This document shows positions 1 through 7,961 of a DNA stretch of 14,655 nt, piece by piece. Made by a program: the position numbers and the translations under genes. The DNA comes from an uncultured Veillonella sp. (GTDB lineage Bacteria; Bacillota; Negativicutes; Veillonellales; Veillonellaceae): NCBI GenBank assembly GCA_900766125.1, contig CAAFUD010000272.1, positions 1 to 14,655 on the forward strand. Reading direction: 5' to 3'. The notes under the pieces were generated by a model. The model searched no databases and was not told where the DNA came from. It saw nothing but the letters and a program-made list of their open reading frames with translations. Position 1 is the stretch's first letter. Each line of letters starts with the position of its first letter.

Positions 1-208
1 CAGCTTCGCTATTACGAAGTGCTAATTCAAAGTTTTTTACTTTGATTTCCACCGGATCCCCCAAAGGGGCAAACTTCATAACATGGATTTTTGTACCATT
101 TACAAGACCCATGTCAATTAGACGATGCTTAACATTACCACTGCCATGTAGTGCAACAATAAGACCAGACTCACCTGGTTTCATGTCTTTTAACTTTTTG
201 ATAGCCAT
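1..208 (-). CDS. feoA: Ferrous iron transport protein A (FeoA), 3' end cut by window edge
   Basis: Read from the ATG at 208 on the minus strand, the frame is open to base 1 and gives 69 residues starting MAIKKLKDMKPGESGLIV. FeoA proteins are about 75 residues, so only the last few are missing. The segments KHRLIDMGLVNGTKI and APLGDPVEIKV match the small SH3-like FeoA fold (recognised by eye). A strong ribosome binding site (AGGAGG, bases 215-220 read on the minus strand) precedes the ATG. FeoA is a small cytoplasmic partner of the FeoB Fe(II) permease. feoB, or a further feoA copy, is expected just beyond the left edge but cannot be seen. Fur-like sequences lie upstream in the 209-758 gap, in line with iron control. 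Confidence 0.85.
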   Translation of the reverse strand, partial: MAIKKLKDMKPGESGLIVALHGSGNVKHRLIDMGLVNGTKIHVMKFAPLGDPVEIKVKNFELALRNSEA

Positions 209-310
209 ACGACACCTCCTAATTATTGTACCTAACAACCTCATATTAAACACACCAAATAATAATGCGTATTAATATCTTTAATTATTATATCAAAGAA
301 ATCATTAATT

Positions 311-326
311 TCAACAATTATTATCA
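311..326 (-). promoter_or_regulatory. Proximal Fur-like site upstream of feoA
   Basis: On the minus strand this reads TGATAATAATTGTTGA. It keeps the TGATAAT half of the 7-1-7 Fur consensus (TGATAATnATTATCA) and part of the second half. It lies about 105 bases upstream of the feoA start. In so AT-rich a region such half-matches arise easily, so support is modest. Confidence 0.35.
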
Positions 327-365
327 TTTTTTTGGTAATTTTCTATCTCATATATATATTTTTTT

Positions 366-401
366 CTCATATTAAATATGAGGATTGATTTATCAATCCT
401 C
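366..401. repeat. Two overlapping inverted repeats in the feoA upstream region
   Basis: CTCATATT at 366-373 and AATATGAG at 375-382 form a perfect 8-bp inverted repeat around a single base, typical of a dimer-bound operator. Overlapping it by three bases, GAGGATTGA (380-388) and TCAATCCTC (393-401) form a 9-bp stem with a 4-base loop. The two structures share the GAG at 380-382, so in RNA only one can form fully at a time. Neither is followed by a clean T-run in a useful direction, so a simple terminator is unlikely. Confidence 0.5.
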
Positions 402-480
402 CATGAACCCCTATATGGTATGGTAGCATTCGCGCTGTCACCAATAAAAAAAGAATACCTAAAAAATAAGAATCACTACT

Positions 481-516
481 AAGATAATCATTATTGATAA
501 TTTAATCATTCTCATT
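481..516 (-). promoter_or_regulatory. Distal Fur-like operator cluster
   Basis: On the plus strand the stretch begins GATAATCATTATTGATAAT (483-501). On the minus strand its right part begins AATGAGAATGATTAAATTAT. It contains ATAATCATTAT (a perfect 5-1-5 palindrome), ATTATTGATAAT (5-2-5) and TGAGAATGATT. These are the overlapping hexamer halves expected of a Fur-type iron operator. It lies between feoA and the helicase gene and most plausibly serves feoA, though about 275 bases from its start. Confidence 0.5.
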
Positions 517-697
517 TATATTTTTAAAATTTATTCAAATATAAATATTTTAATGTTTTTTATTCTCATAAACATCTATCTACATCGTCATTTCTTAATC
601 TATTATCAATTAGTATCTTTAACAATCGTATCATTAGTTTTACAAATTTACTATAGCGCCATGCAAAATTAGTACGCTATGTAATGATTCAATTTAT

Positions 698-726
698 TTG
701 CCCCTACTATGTGCATAAGGTATAAT
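698..726 (+). promoter_or_regulatory. Predicted sigma-70-type promoter of the DEAD-box helicase gene
   Basis: A -35-like TTGCCC (698-703, 4 of 6 consensus bases) is separated by 17 bases from a perfect -10 TATAAT (721-726). Transcription would start about 25 bases before the ATG at 759, leaving a short leader with the GAAAGGA ribosome binding site. Confidence 0.55.
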
Positions 727-758
727 TAATATAATATGTATTATAGAAAGGACGATCC

Positions 759-2057
759 ATGAAATCTTTTAAATCTCTAGGCGTTTGTGATGAACTCATC
801 CAAGCCCTTCAAAAACAAGGTATCAAGGAGCCAACTCCAATTCAAGAACAAGCCATTCCTGTTGTATTTAAAGGGAATGATGTTATAGCAAAAGCTCAAA
901 CAGGCACAGGCAAAACATTAGCCTTCTTATTGCCGATTCTACAACGTGTTCACACTGATGTGCATCAAGAACAAGTGCTCATCATTGCACCTACCCGTGA
1001 GCTTGTAAAACAAATTTCCGATGAGGCAAAAGAAATAGGTTCTATTTTAAATGTAGACATCCTCCCTCTCATCGGCGGTAAAACGATTGAAGCACAGTTA
1101 CAACAATTAGGACGTCGCCCTCAAGTTATTTTAGGCACTCCTGGTCGCCTATTGGATCACGCAAAACGGGGTTCACTCCACTTAGATTGCATTCGTCGTG
1201 TCGTACTCGATGAAGCTGACCAAATGCTTCACATGGGATTCTTACCGGACATTGAAAACCTCATTAGTCAAACAGATGCTAATAGACAACTTTTACTATT
1301 CTCTGCAACAATTCCTGATAAGATTAGAAATCTTGCAAAAGCGTATATGTCTAAACCGGCTTCTGTAACAGCTGAGGGTAAACATGTAACACTTGAATCT
1401 ATCGATCAACGCGTATACATGATGAACACAGAAGAAAAAACGCAACGTCTCATCAAAATGATCGAAGAAGACAACCCATTCTTAGCAATTGTGTTCTGTA
1501 ATAAGCGTGAAGGTGCTGTTCGCTTATCCTATGAGTTAACTGCAGCAGGCCTAAATATTGCTGAAATGCATGGCGATTTGACACAAGGTCGACGCACTCA
1601 AATATTACGTGATTTCGCAAAAGCTAAAACACAAATCTTAGTAGCTACAGATATTGCGGCTCGCGGCATTGACATCGAAGGCATTACACATGTTTATAAC
1701 TACGACGTACCACGCGACGTAGATTACTATATCCACCGTATTGGCCGTACTGGTCGTGCAGGCAACTCTGGTGTAGCTGTTACATTTGCTACACCGCAAG
1801 ATGAATCTTGGTTACGTCGTATTGAGCGCGCCATCCAAGCAACGCTTACTAAATACACTAAAGATGGACAAATTAAGACTAAAGGTAATGCAAGTGCGGC
1901 ACCTAAACGTGCAAAAGTATCTGGCAAACCTAAGATTACAAGTTCCTATCAATCTACAAAGGCTAAAGCTCATAAAGCTCGTGGCCATAAAGGTGCTAAT
2001 ACACGCCAACGCCGTACGTCCACATCACAAACAGGACGTCGTGGTAAACGCAGATAA
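759..2057 (+). CDS. DEAD-box ATP-dependent RNA helicase (CshA/RhlE-like)
   Basis: This 432-residue protein has the full DEAD-box core in order: Q motif with F4 and PTPIQ (25-29), Walker A AQTGTGKT (46-53), PTREL (78-82), TPGR (127-130), DEAD (151-154), SAT (182-184), ATDIAARGID (296-305) and HRIGRTGR (326-333). All key residues are intact, so it should be an active ATP-dependent RNA-unwinding enzyme of the cytoplasm. The family acts in ribosome assembly, RNA decay and cold growth. Residues about 370-432 form a Lys/Arg/Ser/Thr-rich tail that probably binds RNA. The start at 759 is supported by a GAAAGGA site at 747-753. It is a single-gene unit with its own promoter and terminator. Family assignment is firm; the exact subfamily name (CshA, CshB or RhlE-like) is not. 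Confidence 0.93.
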   Translation: MKSFKSLGVCDELIQALQKQGIKEPTPIQEQAIPVVFKGNDVIAKAQTGTGKTLAFLLPILQRVHTDVHQEQVLIIAPTRELVKQISDEAKEIGSILNVDILPLIGGKTIEAQLQQLGRRPQVILGTPGRLLDHAKRGSLHLDCIRRVVLDEADQMLHMGFLPDIENLISQTDANRQLLLFSATIPDKIRNLAKAYMSKPASVTAEGKHVTLESIDQRVYMMNTEEKTQRLIKMIEEDNPFLAIVFCNKREGAVRLSYELTAAGLNIAEMHGDLTQGRRTQILRDFAKAKTQILVATDIAARGIDIEGITHVYNYDVPRDVDYYIHRIGRTGRAGNSGVAVTFATPQDESWLRRIERAIQATLTKYTKDGQIKTKGNASAAPKRAKVSGKPKITSSYQSTKAKAHKARGHKGANTRQRRTSTSQTGRRGKRR

Positions 2058-2061
2058 AATT

Positions 2062-2096
2062 AAAGACGCGTACAGAACATCTGTACGCGTCTTTTT
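2062..2096. terminator. Bidirectional terminator between the helicase gene and topB
   Basis: Perfect 14-bp stem: AAAGACGCGTACAG (2062-2075), loop AACAT, CTGTACGCGTCTTT (2081-2094), then TT. T-runs follow the stem on the plus strand and, less cleanly, on the minus strand. It lies between two converging genes and should stop transcription from both. Confidence 0.9.
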
Positions 2097-2121
2097 ATGT
2101 TCTTAACTAATATACATCTTA

Positions 2122-4431
2122 TTATTTATTAGCATAAATGCTTGGCACTCCATTCACATCGGAGCATTGTGTCTTGCATTGAGATCGATTACTGCAAACC
2201 CAGTTAATACGTCCTCTCGCCTCTTGCTTAACAAAATACCCTTCTTTACATCGTGGACATTTATATTGTTTATCTTCGTCAGCTACAATGATATTACTTT
2301 CACCCTTTGAAACATCACCCTCAACCGGTTGTGTATGTTTACAAGCAGGATAATTAGTACAGCCTAAAAAAGCACCAAATTTACCATTACGCTGTTGCAT
2401 TCTGCCCTTATTACACTTAGGACAGACCGGCAAAGAAGATAGATCTACATCAGAATTATCCATCGGACGTTTCCGGTTTTGATTCGTTATAGTGCGAACT
2501 ACATTGGGCATCATTTGACCAGAATTTACCTGTTTATCAAAGCCAAGCTTATCAATCAACAACTGTAAAAACTTAACTTGATCAGACAAGAAGGAATCTA
2601 AGGTATCCTCCCCTTCGCTCATGAGGGCCAAACGTTCTTCCCATACAGCCGTTTCATCAGGATATAACAATTCATCAGGCAAAGCATCTACTAAAAGGTA
2701 GCCCGTTTCCGTAGGTGATAGAACTTGCTTCTTACCAGATGTTTTCATAAAGCCACGACTGATAAGTTCGTCAATAATATTGGCACGAGTCGCCTCTGTA
2801 CCAATACCAGATACAGCCTTTAATTGCTTTTTCAAGTCTTCATTTTTTACAAACTTGTGAATTTCCTTCATCGCTTGTAACAACGTAGACGGTGTAAAGC
2901 GAGAAGGCGGCTTAGTTTGCTTCGCCTCTACAGAGGAATCCGTGTAAAGCACAGAATCATTTTTCTTAACCGCAGGCAAATGATCTGTTTCTTCAATAGC
3001 CTCTTTTTTAGAGTCTGTTTCTGCACCACGTTCATCAGTTAAATCAGGTTCATCATTATCTGTCACAGATTTAGACTTTTGTCGTTTATAAAGTAATTTC
3101 CATCCTTCGTCTATAACTACACGGCCATTGGCAACAAACTCTTCTTTGCATTGCTCCACGACGATTTTAGTTTGCTCATAAATATGTTCGCCATAAAACT
3201 GAGCAATATAGGCCTGACTAATGAGGAAGTAAATATTGCGTTCCTCACGGGAAAAACTATTTATATTACAAGCTACGGTCGTAGGAATTATAGCATGATG
3301 GGCTGTAATCTTCTTTTCATTCCAAGCGCGGCTCTTAATGGAGCGGTCTGCATCAGTAGCCCACTGTGCTAGTCTTTCATCTCCTGCATTCTGTAAATTA
3401 TTGAGAATTGCATTGCGGTCACCATATTGATTTGGTGGTAAATATTCACAATCAGAACGAGGGTATGTAGTCAATTTCTTTTCATATAGTTTCTGTGCTG
3501 TATCAAGTACAGTTTGCGGATCATAGGAAAAAGCTTTACCAGCTAATACCTGCAAAGATGATAGAGACAATGGTAAACGCTGTACATCTTTCTTTTTAGA
3601 TTTTGTAACAGCTTTAATAACTCCATCTGACCCCGCCTGTAAGCGCTCTACTAATTCATCGGCTATGGCTTTATTAATAAGACGTCCATCTGGGTCAAGC
3701 CCCTTTTGTTCGTCTGTAGGCTGCCACGTAGCCCAGAATACACCATTTGGATGATTATATAAAACCTTTAATGTAAAATAATCGACCGGTTTAAATGCCG
3801 CTAGTTCTCGCTCTCTGCGCACCACAAGGGCTAATGTTGGAGTCTTAACACGACCGATAGGTAATGTTACTTTATTACCTTTATAACGTTCAGACAATGT
3901 ATAGGCACGAGATAAATTCATGCCAATAAGCCAGTCTGCACGTGCTCTAGCCAATGCAGATTGATATAGATTGTGAAAGTCTTTATTATCCCGTAGATCA
4001 TTTAATGCGGCACGAACAGATTTTTCGTCCAATGCATTTAGCAAGATACGTTGTACAGGTTTTGTATTTCCTACATAATATAATACTTCATCAACCAACA
4101 ATTGACCTTCCCTGTCCGGGTCACCTGCGTTGACGATAATGTCCGCTTTACCGATTAATTCTTTTACAGTCTCAAACTGTTGACGACTACTATCCGTAAC
4201 GAGTAATTTCCACTCATCAGGCACAATAGGTAAATCTTGAGGGCGCCAGCGAACATATTTATCATCGTAATCACCAGGTTCTGCTTGATGTAATACGTGC
4301 CCTACAACCCAAGTCACCACATCATCACCTTGGATAAAATAGCCATTCCGTTTTTGGATATTCTTGTTTTCTGGCAAGCATTTACTAATTTCGCGAGCCA
4401 TGGATGGCTTTTCCGCAATAAATAACCTCAT
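2122..4431 (-). CDS. topB: DNA topoisomerase III (type IA)
   Basis: This 769-residue type IA topoisomerase cuts and passes single DNA strands, mainly to resolve replication and recombination intermediates. The N-terminal TOPRIM domain has MRLFIAEKPS (catalytic E7) and DPDREG (104-109) for magnesium. The active-site tyrosine is Y323 in TTYPRSD. A PPSRFTPSTLL segment (508-518) is typical of the core. The C-terminus carries two four-cysteine zinc modules (about 670-698 and 725-756), a common Firmicutes arrangement. Residues about 451-483 form a highly acidic, low-complexity linker. I chose ATG 4431 because AAGGAGG (4438-4444) sits 6 bases upstream and MRLFIAEKPS is the family's normal N-terminus. 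An upstream TTG at 4470 would place the ribosome binding site inside the coding region. It diverges from prfC. Confidence 0.93.
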   Translation of the reverse strand: MRLFIAEKPSMAREISKCLPENKNIQKRNGYFIQGDDVVTWVVGHVLHQAEPGDYDDKYVRWRPQDLPIVPDEWKLLVTDSSRQQFETVKELIGKADIIVNAGDPDREGQLLVDEVLYYVGNTKPVQRILLNALDEKSVRAALNDLRDNKDFHNLYQSALARARADWLIGMNLSRAYTLSERYKGNKVTLPIGRVKTPTLALVVRRERELAAFKPVDYFTLKVLYNHPNGVFWATWQPTDEQKGLDPDGRLINKAIADELVERLQAGSDGVIKAVTKSKKKDVQRLPLSLSSLQVLAGKAFSYDPQTVLDTAQKLYEKKLTTYPRSDCEYLPPNQYGDRNAILNNLQNAGDERLAQWATDADRSIKSRAWNEKKITAHHAIIPTTVACNINSFSREERNIYFLISQAYIAQFYGEHIYEQTKIVVEQCKEEFVANGRVVIDEGWKLLYKRQKSKSVTDNDEPDLTDERGAETDSKKEAIEETDHLPAVKKNDSVLYTDSSVEAKQTKPPSRFTPSTLLQAMKEIHKFVKNEDLKKQLKAVSGIGTEATRANIIDELISRGFMKTSGKKQVLSPTETGYLLVDALPDELLYPDETAVWEERLALMSEGEDTLDSFLSDQVKFLQLLIDKLGFDKQVNSGQMMPNVVRTITNQNRKRPMDNSDVDLSSLPVCPKCNKGRMQQRNGKFGAFLGCTNYPACKHTQPVEGDVSKGESNIIVADEDKQYKCPRCKEGYFVKQEARGRINWVCSNRSQCKTQCSDVNGVPSIYANK

Positions 4432-4437
4432 GGTCCC

Positions 4438-4444
4438 CCTCCTT
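4438..4444 (-). promoter_or_regulatory. Ribosome binding site that fixes the topB start
   Basis: Minus-strand AAGGAGG lies 6 bases before the ATG at 4431. No comparable site precedes the TTG at 4470, so the shorter 769-residue protein is preferred. Confidence 0.8.
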
Positions 4445-4488
4445 AACATAAAATAACGACTATTCCCCAAGCCGCTCTTTGAAATCTC

Positions 4489-4517
4489 ATTATACTACAA
4501 TTTAGTGGTCATAACTA
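4489..4517 (-). promoter_or_regulatory. Possible topB promoter
   Basis: A perfect minus-strand -10 TATAAT (4489-4494) has only a weak -35 candidate, TAGTTA (4512-4517), at 17 bases. That -35 directly abuts the -35 candidate of the opposite prfC promoter. Confidence 0.4.
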
Positions 4518-4534
4518 CCAAAATCATGTATAAT
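4506..4534 (+). promoter_or_regulatory. Predicted prfC promoter
   Basis: TGGTCA (4506-4511, 4 of 6) and TATAAT (4529-4534, perfect) are separated by 17 bases. The implied leader is about 65 bases and carries GAGGTG just before the ATG. Confidence 0.5.
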
Positions 4535-4607
4535 TTTAAAGATATGAATGGTGTGAAGATGATATATTAAAATAAGACTTTCACAAACGAAACAATAGAG
4601 GTGAACT

Positions 4608-6203
4608 ATGACATTTTTAGAAGAAGTGCAACGTCGGCGTACGTTTGCTATCATATCTCACCCGGATGCGGGTAAAACTACATTAACAGAAAAACTACTT
4701 TTATACGGTGGTGCCATTCACTTGGCGGGGTCAGTTAAATCTCGTAAAACAGCAAAACACGCCGTATCTGACTGGATGGAAATCGAAAAACAACGTGGTA
4801 TCTCCGTAACGAGTTCCGTATTGCAATTCGACTACGATTGCTGTCGTGTCAACATCCTCGATACCCCTGGTCACCAAGATTTCTCTGAAGATACATACCG
4901 TACATTAATGGCTGCCGATAGTGCTGTCATGCTGATCGACGTTGCAAAAGGTGTCGAAGCGCAAACGAAAAAACTATTTGCCGTATCTAAAGAACGCGGT
5001 ATCCCTATCTTTACCTTTGTAAACAAAATTGACCATTTCGGTCGCAGCCCATTTGACTTGATGGAAGAAATCGAGAACGTTCTTGGCATTCGTACATGCC
5101 CTATGAACTGGCCAATTGGTATCAACGGTGAATACAAAGGTGTATACGATAGAGAGCACGAAACTATCGAGCTATTCGCAAAAGACGAAACACATGGTCA
5201 AGAAAAGTTAGCCTCTGAAAAAGGTGCTTTAACGGATCCTCGCATGAAAGAATTATTAGGTGATGACGTATACCAAGCATTGCTTGATGATATTGAATTA
5301 TTAGACGTTGCTGGCGATCCATTCAATTTTGATAAAGTTCGTGCAGGCGAATTAACGCCAATGTTCTTCGGTTCTGCTATGACTAACTTTGGGGTAAAAC
5401 CATTCTTAGAAAAATTCTTAGAACTAGCTCCATCCCCTGCTCCACGACAAGCCGTGGAAGAAATGGTGCAACCTACGAGCGAAGACTTCTCCGCTTTAGT
5501 ATTTAAAATTCAAGCGAATATGGACCCTAATCACCATGACCGCATCGTATTTATGCGTATCTGCTCTGGTAAATTCGAAAAGGGTATGTCCGTATTGCAT
5601 CGCCAATCTAACAAAACGATTCGCTTGTCTCAGCCTCAACAATTCTTGGCTACCGAACGTACCATCGTAGAAGATGCATATCCCGGTGATATTATCGGTG
5701 TCTTCGATGCTGGCACAATGGGCGTAGGTGATACACTATGTGCACAAAAACACAAGGTAACATTTGGTGACTTCCCTGTGTTCCCACCAGAATTCTTCGC
5801 CCGCGTATCTCCAAAAGATACTATGAAGCGTAAGCAATTCCAAAAAGGCATGACACAATTGGCTCAAGAAGGTGCAGTTCAAATCTTTGAACAACCAGGT
5901 GCCCTCGATTCCTTCGTAGTCGGTGCTGTAGGTATGCTTCAATTTGAAGTTTTAGAATACCGTTTAAAAAATGAATATGGTGTTGATTTATTAAATAATA
6001 CATTGCCATACAGTGTTGCCCGTTGGATTGATGGTGAAGTAGATATTGCGTCTTTAAAAGGTGTAGATAATGCGATGATTGTTAAGGATAATCGCGATCG
6101 TACTGTAGTGCTTATCTCCAATGAATGGCAAATGGGTTGGGTTCAAGAGCGTAATCCTGATGTTACATTCTTAACAACCCCAAAACTTCATCACGAACTA
6201 TAG
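4608..6203 (+). CDS. prfC: Peptide chain release factor 3 (RF3 GTPase)
   Basis: This 531-residue translational GTPase uses GTP to recycle RF1/RF2 from the ribosome after termination. The length is normal for RF3. GTP-binding motifs are intact: P-loop SHPDAGKT (17-24), RGIS in switch I (63-66), DTPGH (85-89) and NKID (139-142). The later segments include the RF3-type C-terminal region with VGAVGMLQFEVLEYRL. The extended SHPDAGKTTLTEKLLLYGGAI and the conserved MEIEKQRGISVTSSV separate RF3 from EF-G. ATG 4608 follows a GAGGTG ribosome binding site. It is transcribed alone, divergently from topB. Confidence 0.96.
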   Translation: MTFLEEVQRRRTFAIISHPDAGKTTLTEKLLLYGGAIHLAGSVKSRKTAKHAVSDWMEIEKQRGISVTSSVLQFDYDCCRVNILDTPGHQDFSEDTYRTLMAADSAVMLIDVAKGVEAQTKKLFAVSKERGIPIFTFVNKIDHFGRSPFDLMEEIENVLGIRTCPMNWPIGINGEYKGVYDREHETIELFAKDETHGQEKLASEKGALTDPRMKELLGDDVYQALLDDIELLDVAGDPFNFDKVRAGELTPMFFGSAMTNFGVKPFLEKFLELAPSPAPRQAVEEMVQPTSEDFSALVFKIQANMDPNHHDRIVFMRICSGKFEKGMSVLHRQSNKTIRLSQPQQFLATERTIVEDAYPGDIIGVFDAGTMGVGDTLCAQKHKVTFGDFPVFPPEFFARVSPKDTMKRKQFQKGMTQLAQEGAVQIFEQPGALDSFVVGAVGMLQFEVLEYRLKNEYGVDLLNNTLPYSVARWIDGEVDIASLKGVDNAMIVKDNRDRTVVLISNEWQMGWVQERNPDVTFLTTPKLHHEL

Positions 6204-6207
6204 TATT

Positions 6208-6322
6208 GGCATTTATAGCTTATCTTTCTAAATCTATACTTCGCACTTCTAAATGCGAGATGTACTATGTAGCAGACAGTGGCTTAACTGCAAACCTCAA
6301 TAGTTAAGCACACTATAAATCC
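6208..6322 (+). ncRNA. Candidate branched structured RNA in the prfC 3' region
   Basis: An outer pairing ATTTATAG (6211-6218) with CTATAAAT (6313-6320), extendable by GG/CC with one bulged base, could enclose two hairpins. The first is TCGCA (6241-6245) with TGCGA (6254-6258). The second is GCTTAACT (6282-6289) with AGTTAAGC (6302-6309), extendable by AGTG/CACT with one bulge. A terminator hairpin follows directly. No known RNA family is recognised. It may be a prfC 3' UTR, a small RNA, or chance pairing in AT-rich DNA. Confidence 0.3.
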
Positions 6323-6334
6323 TCAGATAATAAC

Positions 6335-6390
6335 AACTGGAATATATTTCTCAATATATAAAAATTAGAAATATATTCCAGTTTATTTTT
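6335..6390 (+). terminator. Terminator downstream of prfC
   Basis: A perfect 17-bp inverted repeat, beginning AACTGGAATATATTTCT (6335-6351) with its complement at 6367-6383, encloses a 15-base loop and is followed by TATTTTTTT. The stem is AT-rich but long. It ends the prfC transcript about 180 bases after the stop codon. Confidence 0.75.
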
Positions 6391-6512
6391 TTATAATAGG
6401 CAGGAAAATCACAGAATTTAGTCGAATACATATAGTATGATTATGTAGAGAAGTGATTTATACTATTACTTTCTCGTATTTTTGTATATAATATAAATAT
6501 ATTATAAATAGA

Positions 6513-6535
6513 TATATATCTAATATAGATATATA
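6513..6535. repeat. 23-bp perfect palindrome upstream of gltS
   Basis: TATATATCTA (6513-6522), a 3-base centre ATA, and TAGATATATA (6526-6535) form a perfect inverted repeat. It lies 143 bases before the gltS start and just downstream of a TATAAT (6487-6492). It could be a regulator binding site, but the sequence is almost pure A/T, so chance symmetry is possible. Confidence 0.4.
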
Positions 6536-6678
6536 AAACCTAATGGTTTTACTGTTGTTGTGAGTGTTGAAAATAAATAATATATAATTATTATGCCTTA
6601 TATATTCTATAGTTTTTTTCGACCATTCATGATACCATAAAATATAAGTTTTATTTTTTATTTTAAAGGAGTGATTTT

Positions 6679-7926
6679 ATGCCACTTATTGACTTAGCGT
6701 TAGTCAACGATGTATGGACCTTGAAACTGTCCATGATTCAAACTGTAGGCCTCGCTGTAATCACGTTATTCATTGGTACTTGGATTAACAAGCATTCCAA
6801 GTTCTTACAACGTATGTGTATGCCTGCACCAGCTGTAGGGGCTTTGCCATTTGCATTCTTAACTGCCATTCTTTCTTACTACAAGATTTTGAACATTACC
6901 TTTGAAGGTTCCCTACAAACATTCTTAATGCTTGCCTTCTTTACCACTATCGGTTTGATGGCTTCTTTGAAAGTCCTCAAAAAAGGCGGTATCTTCATTA
7001 TCTTCTTCTTCCTCGCTTGTGCAGTATGGATTGTTGTACAAAATACAGCAGGTATTATGATTGCTAAAGCTTTAGGTATTGAACCAATCATCGGTATTAT
7101 GGCTGGTTCCGTATCCATGATTGGTGGTCTTGGTACTGCTGGCGCCTTCGGCCCATATTACGAACAATTGCTTGGTATCCCTGGTACAGCATCCGCAGCG
7201 GTTGCAGCCGCAACATTCGGCATGGTAGCTGGTACAATTCTCGGTGCTCCTGTAGGTGAACGCATTATTAAAATGCACAAAGTTAAAACACCTTACGAAA
7301 ATCCTGAGTTAATGGAAGATGAAGGCATCGACATGATCGAAGATCACGTTGAAAATGGTGGCAAACAATTCAATGCTCAAGACCTTTTAACAATCTGTAT
7401 GTGGATTGGCCTTGCTCTAGGTATCGGTACTATCGTAAGTGCTGGTTTGTCTATCTTAACCCCACTTCCTGCATATATCGGCGCAATGATTTGTGCAGCT
7501 GTAATCCGTAACGTCGGTGACTTCACAAAAGCTTACAAAATCAACGATGCAGCGCTTGATGCAGTATCTAATGTAGCATTATCTCTATTCGTAACTATGG
7601 CTATTAATAGCTTGAAACTAGTTCAATTAATCGATCTTGCTTTACCACTTATTACAATCTTGGTAGCACAAATGGCACTTATCTGTGTATTTGCATACCT
7701 TATCTACCTTATCTTTGGTCGCAACTACGATTCCGTTATGCTTGGCGCTGGCGCTATCGGCTTCGGTCTAGGTGCTACACCAAATGCTTTGGTTAACATG
7801 TTATCCTTGGCTAGTAAACACGGTCCATCCCCTCGTGCATGGCTCGTAGTTTCCTTAGTAGGTGCATTCTTAATCGACTTTGCAAATGCCTTCCTCATTA
7901 CAACAATGGCTGGCATTCTTTACTAA
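6679..7926 (+). CDS. gltS: Sodium/glutamate symporter (GltS family)
   Basis: This 415-residue, very hydrophobic membrane protein has about ten predicted membrane segments (for example about 20-35, 80-97, 104-122, 236-258, 265-275, 321-346, 387-408). Family hallmarks are two glycine-rich pore-loop-like stretches, GGLGTAGAFGP (149-159) and GLGATPNA (363-370), one in each inverted half. A hydrophilic loop at about 195-232 separates the halves. GltS proteins import glutamate with sodium across the inner membrane. The length matches the family (about 400). AAAGGAG at 6665-6671 supports the ATG. A strong terminator follows, so it is a single-gene unit. Substrate is inferred from the family. Confidence 0.93.
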   Translation: MPLIDLALVNDVWTLKLSMIQTVGLAVITLFIGTWINKHSKFLQRMCMPAPAVGALPFAFLTAILSYYKILNITFEGSLQTFLMLAFFTTIGLMASLKVLKKGGIFIIFFFLACAVWIVVQNTAGIMIAKALGIEPIIGIMAGSVSMIGGLGTAGAFGPYYEQLLGIPGTASAAVAAATFGMVAGTILGAPVGERIIKMHKVKTPYENPELMEDEGIDMIEDHVENGGKQFNAQDLLTICMWIGLALGIGTIVSAGLSILTPLPAYIGAMICAAVIRNVGDFTKAYKINDAALDAVSNVALSLFVTMAINSLKLVQLIDLALPLITILVAQMALICVFAYLIYLIFGRNYDSVMLGAGAIGFGLGATPNALVNMLSLASKHGPSPRAWLVVSLVGAFLIDFANAFLITTMAGILY

Positions 7927-7929
7927 TCC

Positions 7930-7955
7930 AAAAGGACCCATTAGGGTCCTTTTTT
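7930..7955 (+). terminator. Terminator of gltS
   Basis: AAAAGGACCC (7930-7939), loop ATTA, GGGTCCTTTT (7944-7953), then more T. Stem of 10 bp and a six-base T-run, four bases after the gltS stop codon. Confidence 0.92.
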
Positions 7956-7961
7956 GTGCAA

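Larger units (their letters stand above)
209..758. other. 550-base AT-rich divergent intergenic region between feoA and the helicase gene
   Basis: No convincing gene is present. The stretch holds Fur-like sites (about 311-326 and 481-516), two overlapping inverted repeats (366-382 and 380-401), and a short G+C-richer island (about 399-452). The helicase promoter is near 698-726. The island reads on the minus strand as GGTGACAGCGCGAATGCTACC-like sequence that could form a bulged hairpin (GGT/ACC plus AGC/GCT). It lies inside what would be a long feoA leader if transcription starts at the distal Fur-like site. I match it to no known riboswitch. Confidence 0.6.
6204..6678. other. 475-base AT-rich gap between prfC and gltS
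   Basis: No gene is supported. From left to right it holds a possible branched RNA structure (6208-6322), a strong terminator (6335-6390), a TATAAT at 6487-6492 that could be a gltS -10 without a good -35, a 23-bp palindrome (6513-6535) overlapping a small hairpin (6535-6550), and the gltS ribosome binding site (AAAGGAG, 6665-6671). Confidence 0.7.

Noticed and set aside
42..275. 77-residue plus-strand ORF at the left edge
   Set aside because: It is antisense to feoA, which has a strong ribosome binding site and a clear family match; the plus-strand product is not recognisable.
1786..2106. 106-residue plus-strand ORF overlapping the helicase tail
   Set aside because: It lies in another frame of the helicase gene, runs through its terminator, has no ribosome binding site, and its lysine/arginine-rich make-up reflects the tail's codons.
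4432..4470. 13-residue N-terminal extension of topB starting at TTG 4470
   Set aside because: The AAGGAGG site lies within this stretch and points to the ATG at 4431, where the family's normal N-terminus begins.
4871..5159. Minus-strand ORFs inside prfC
   Set aside because: They are shadows of a full-length, motif-complete RF3 gene and have no recognisable domain or ribosome binding site.
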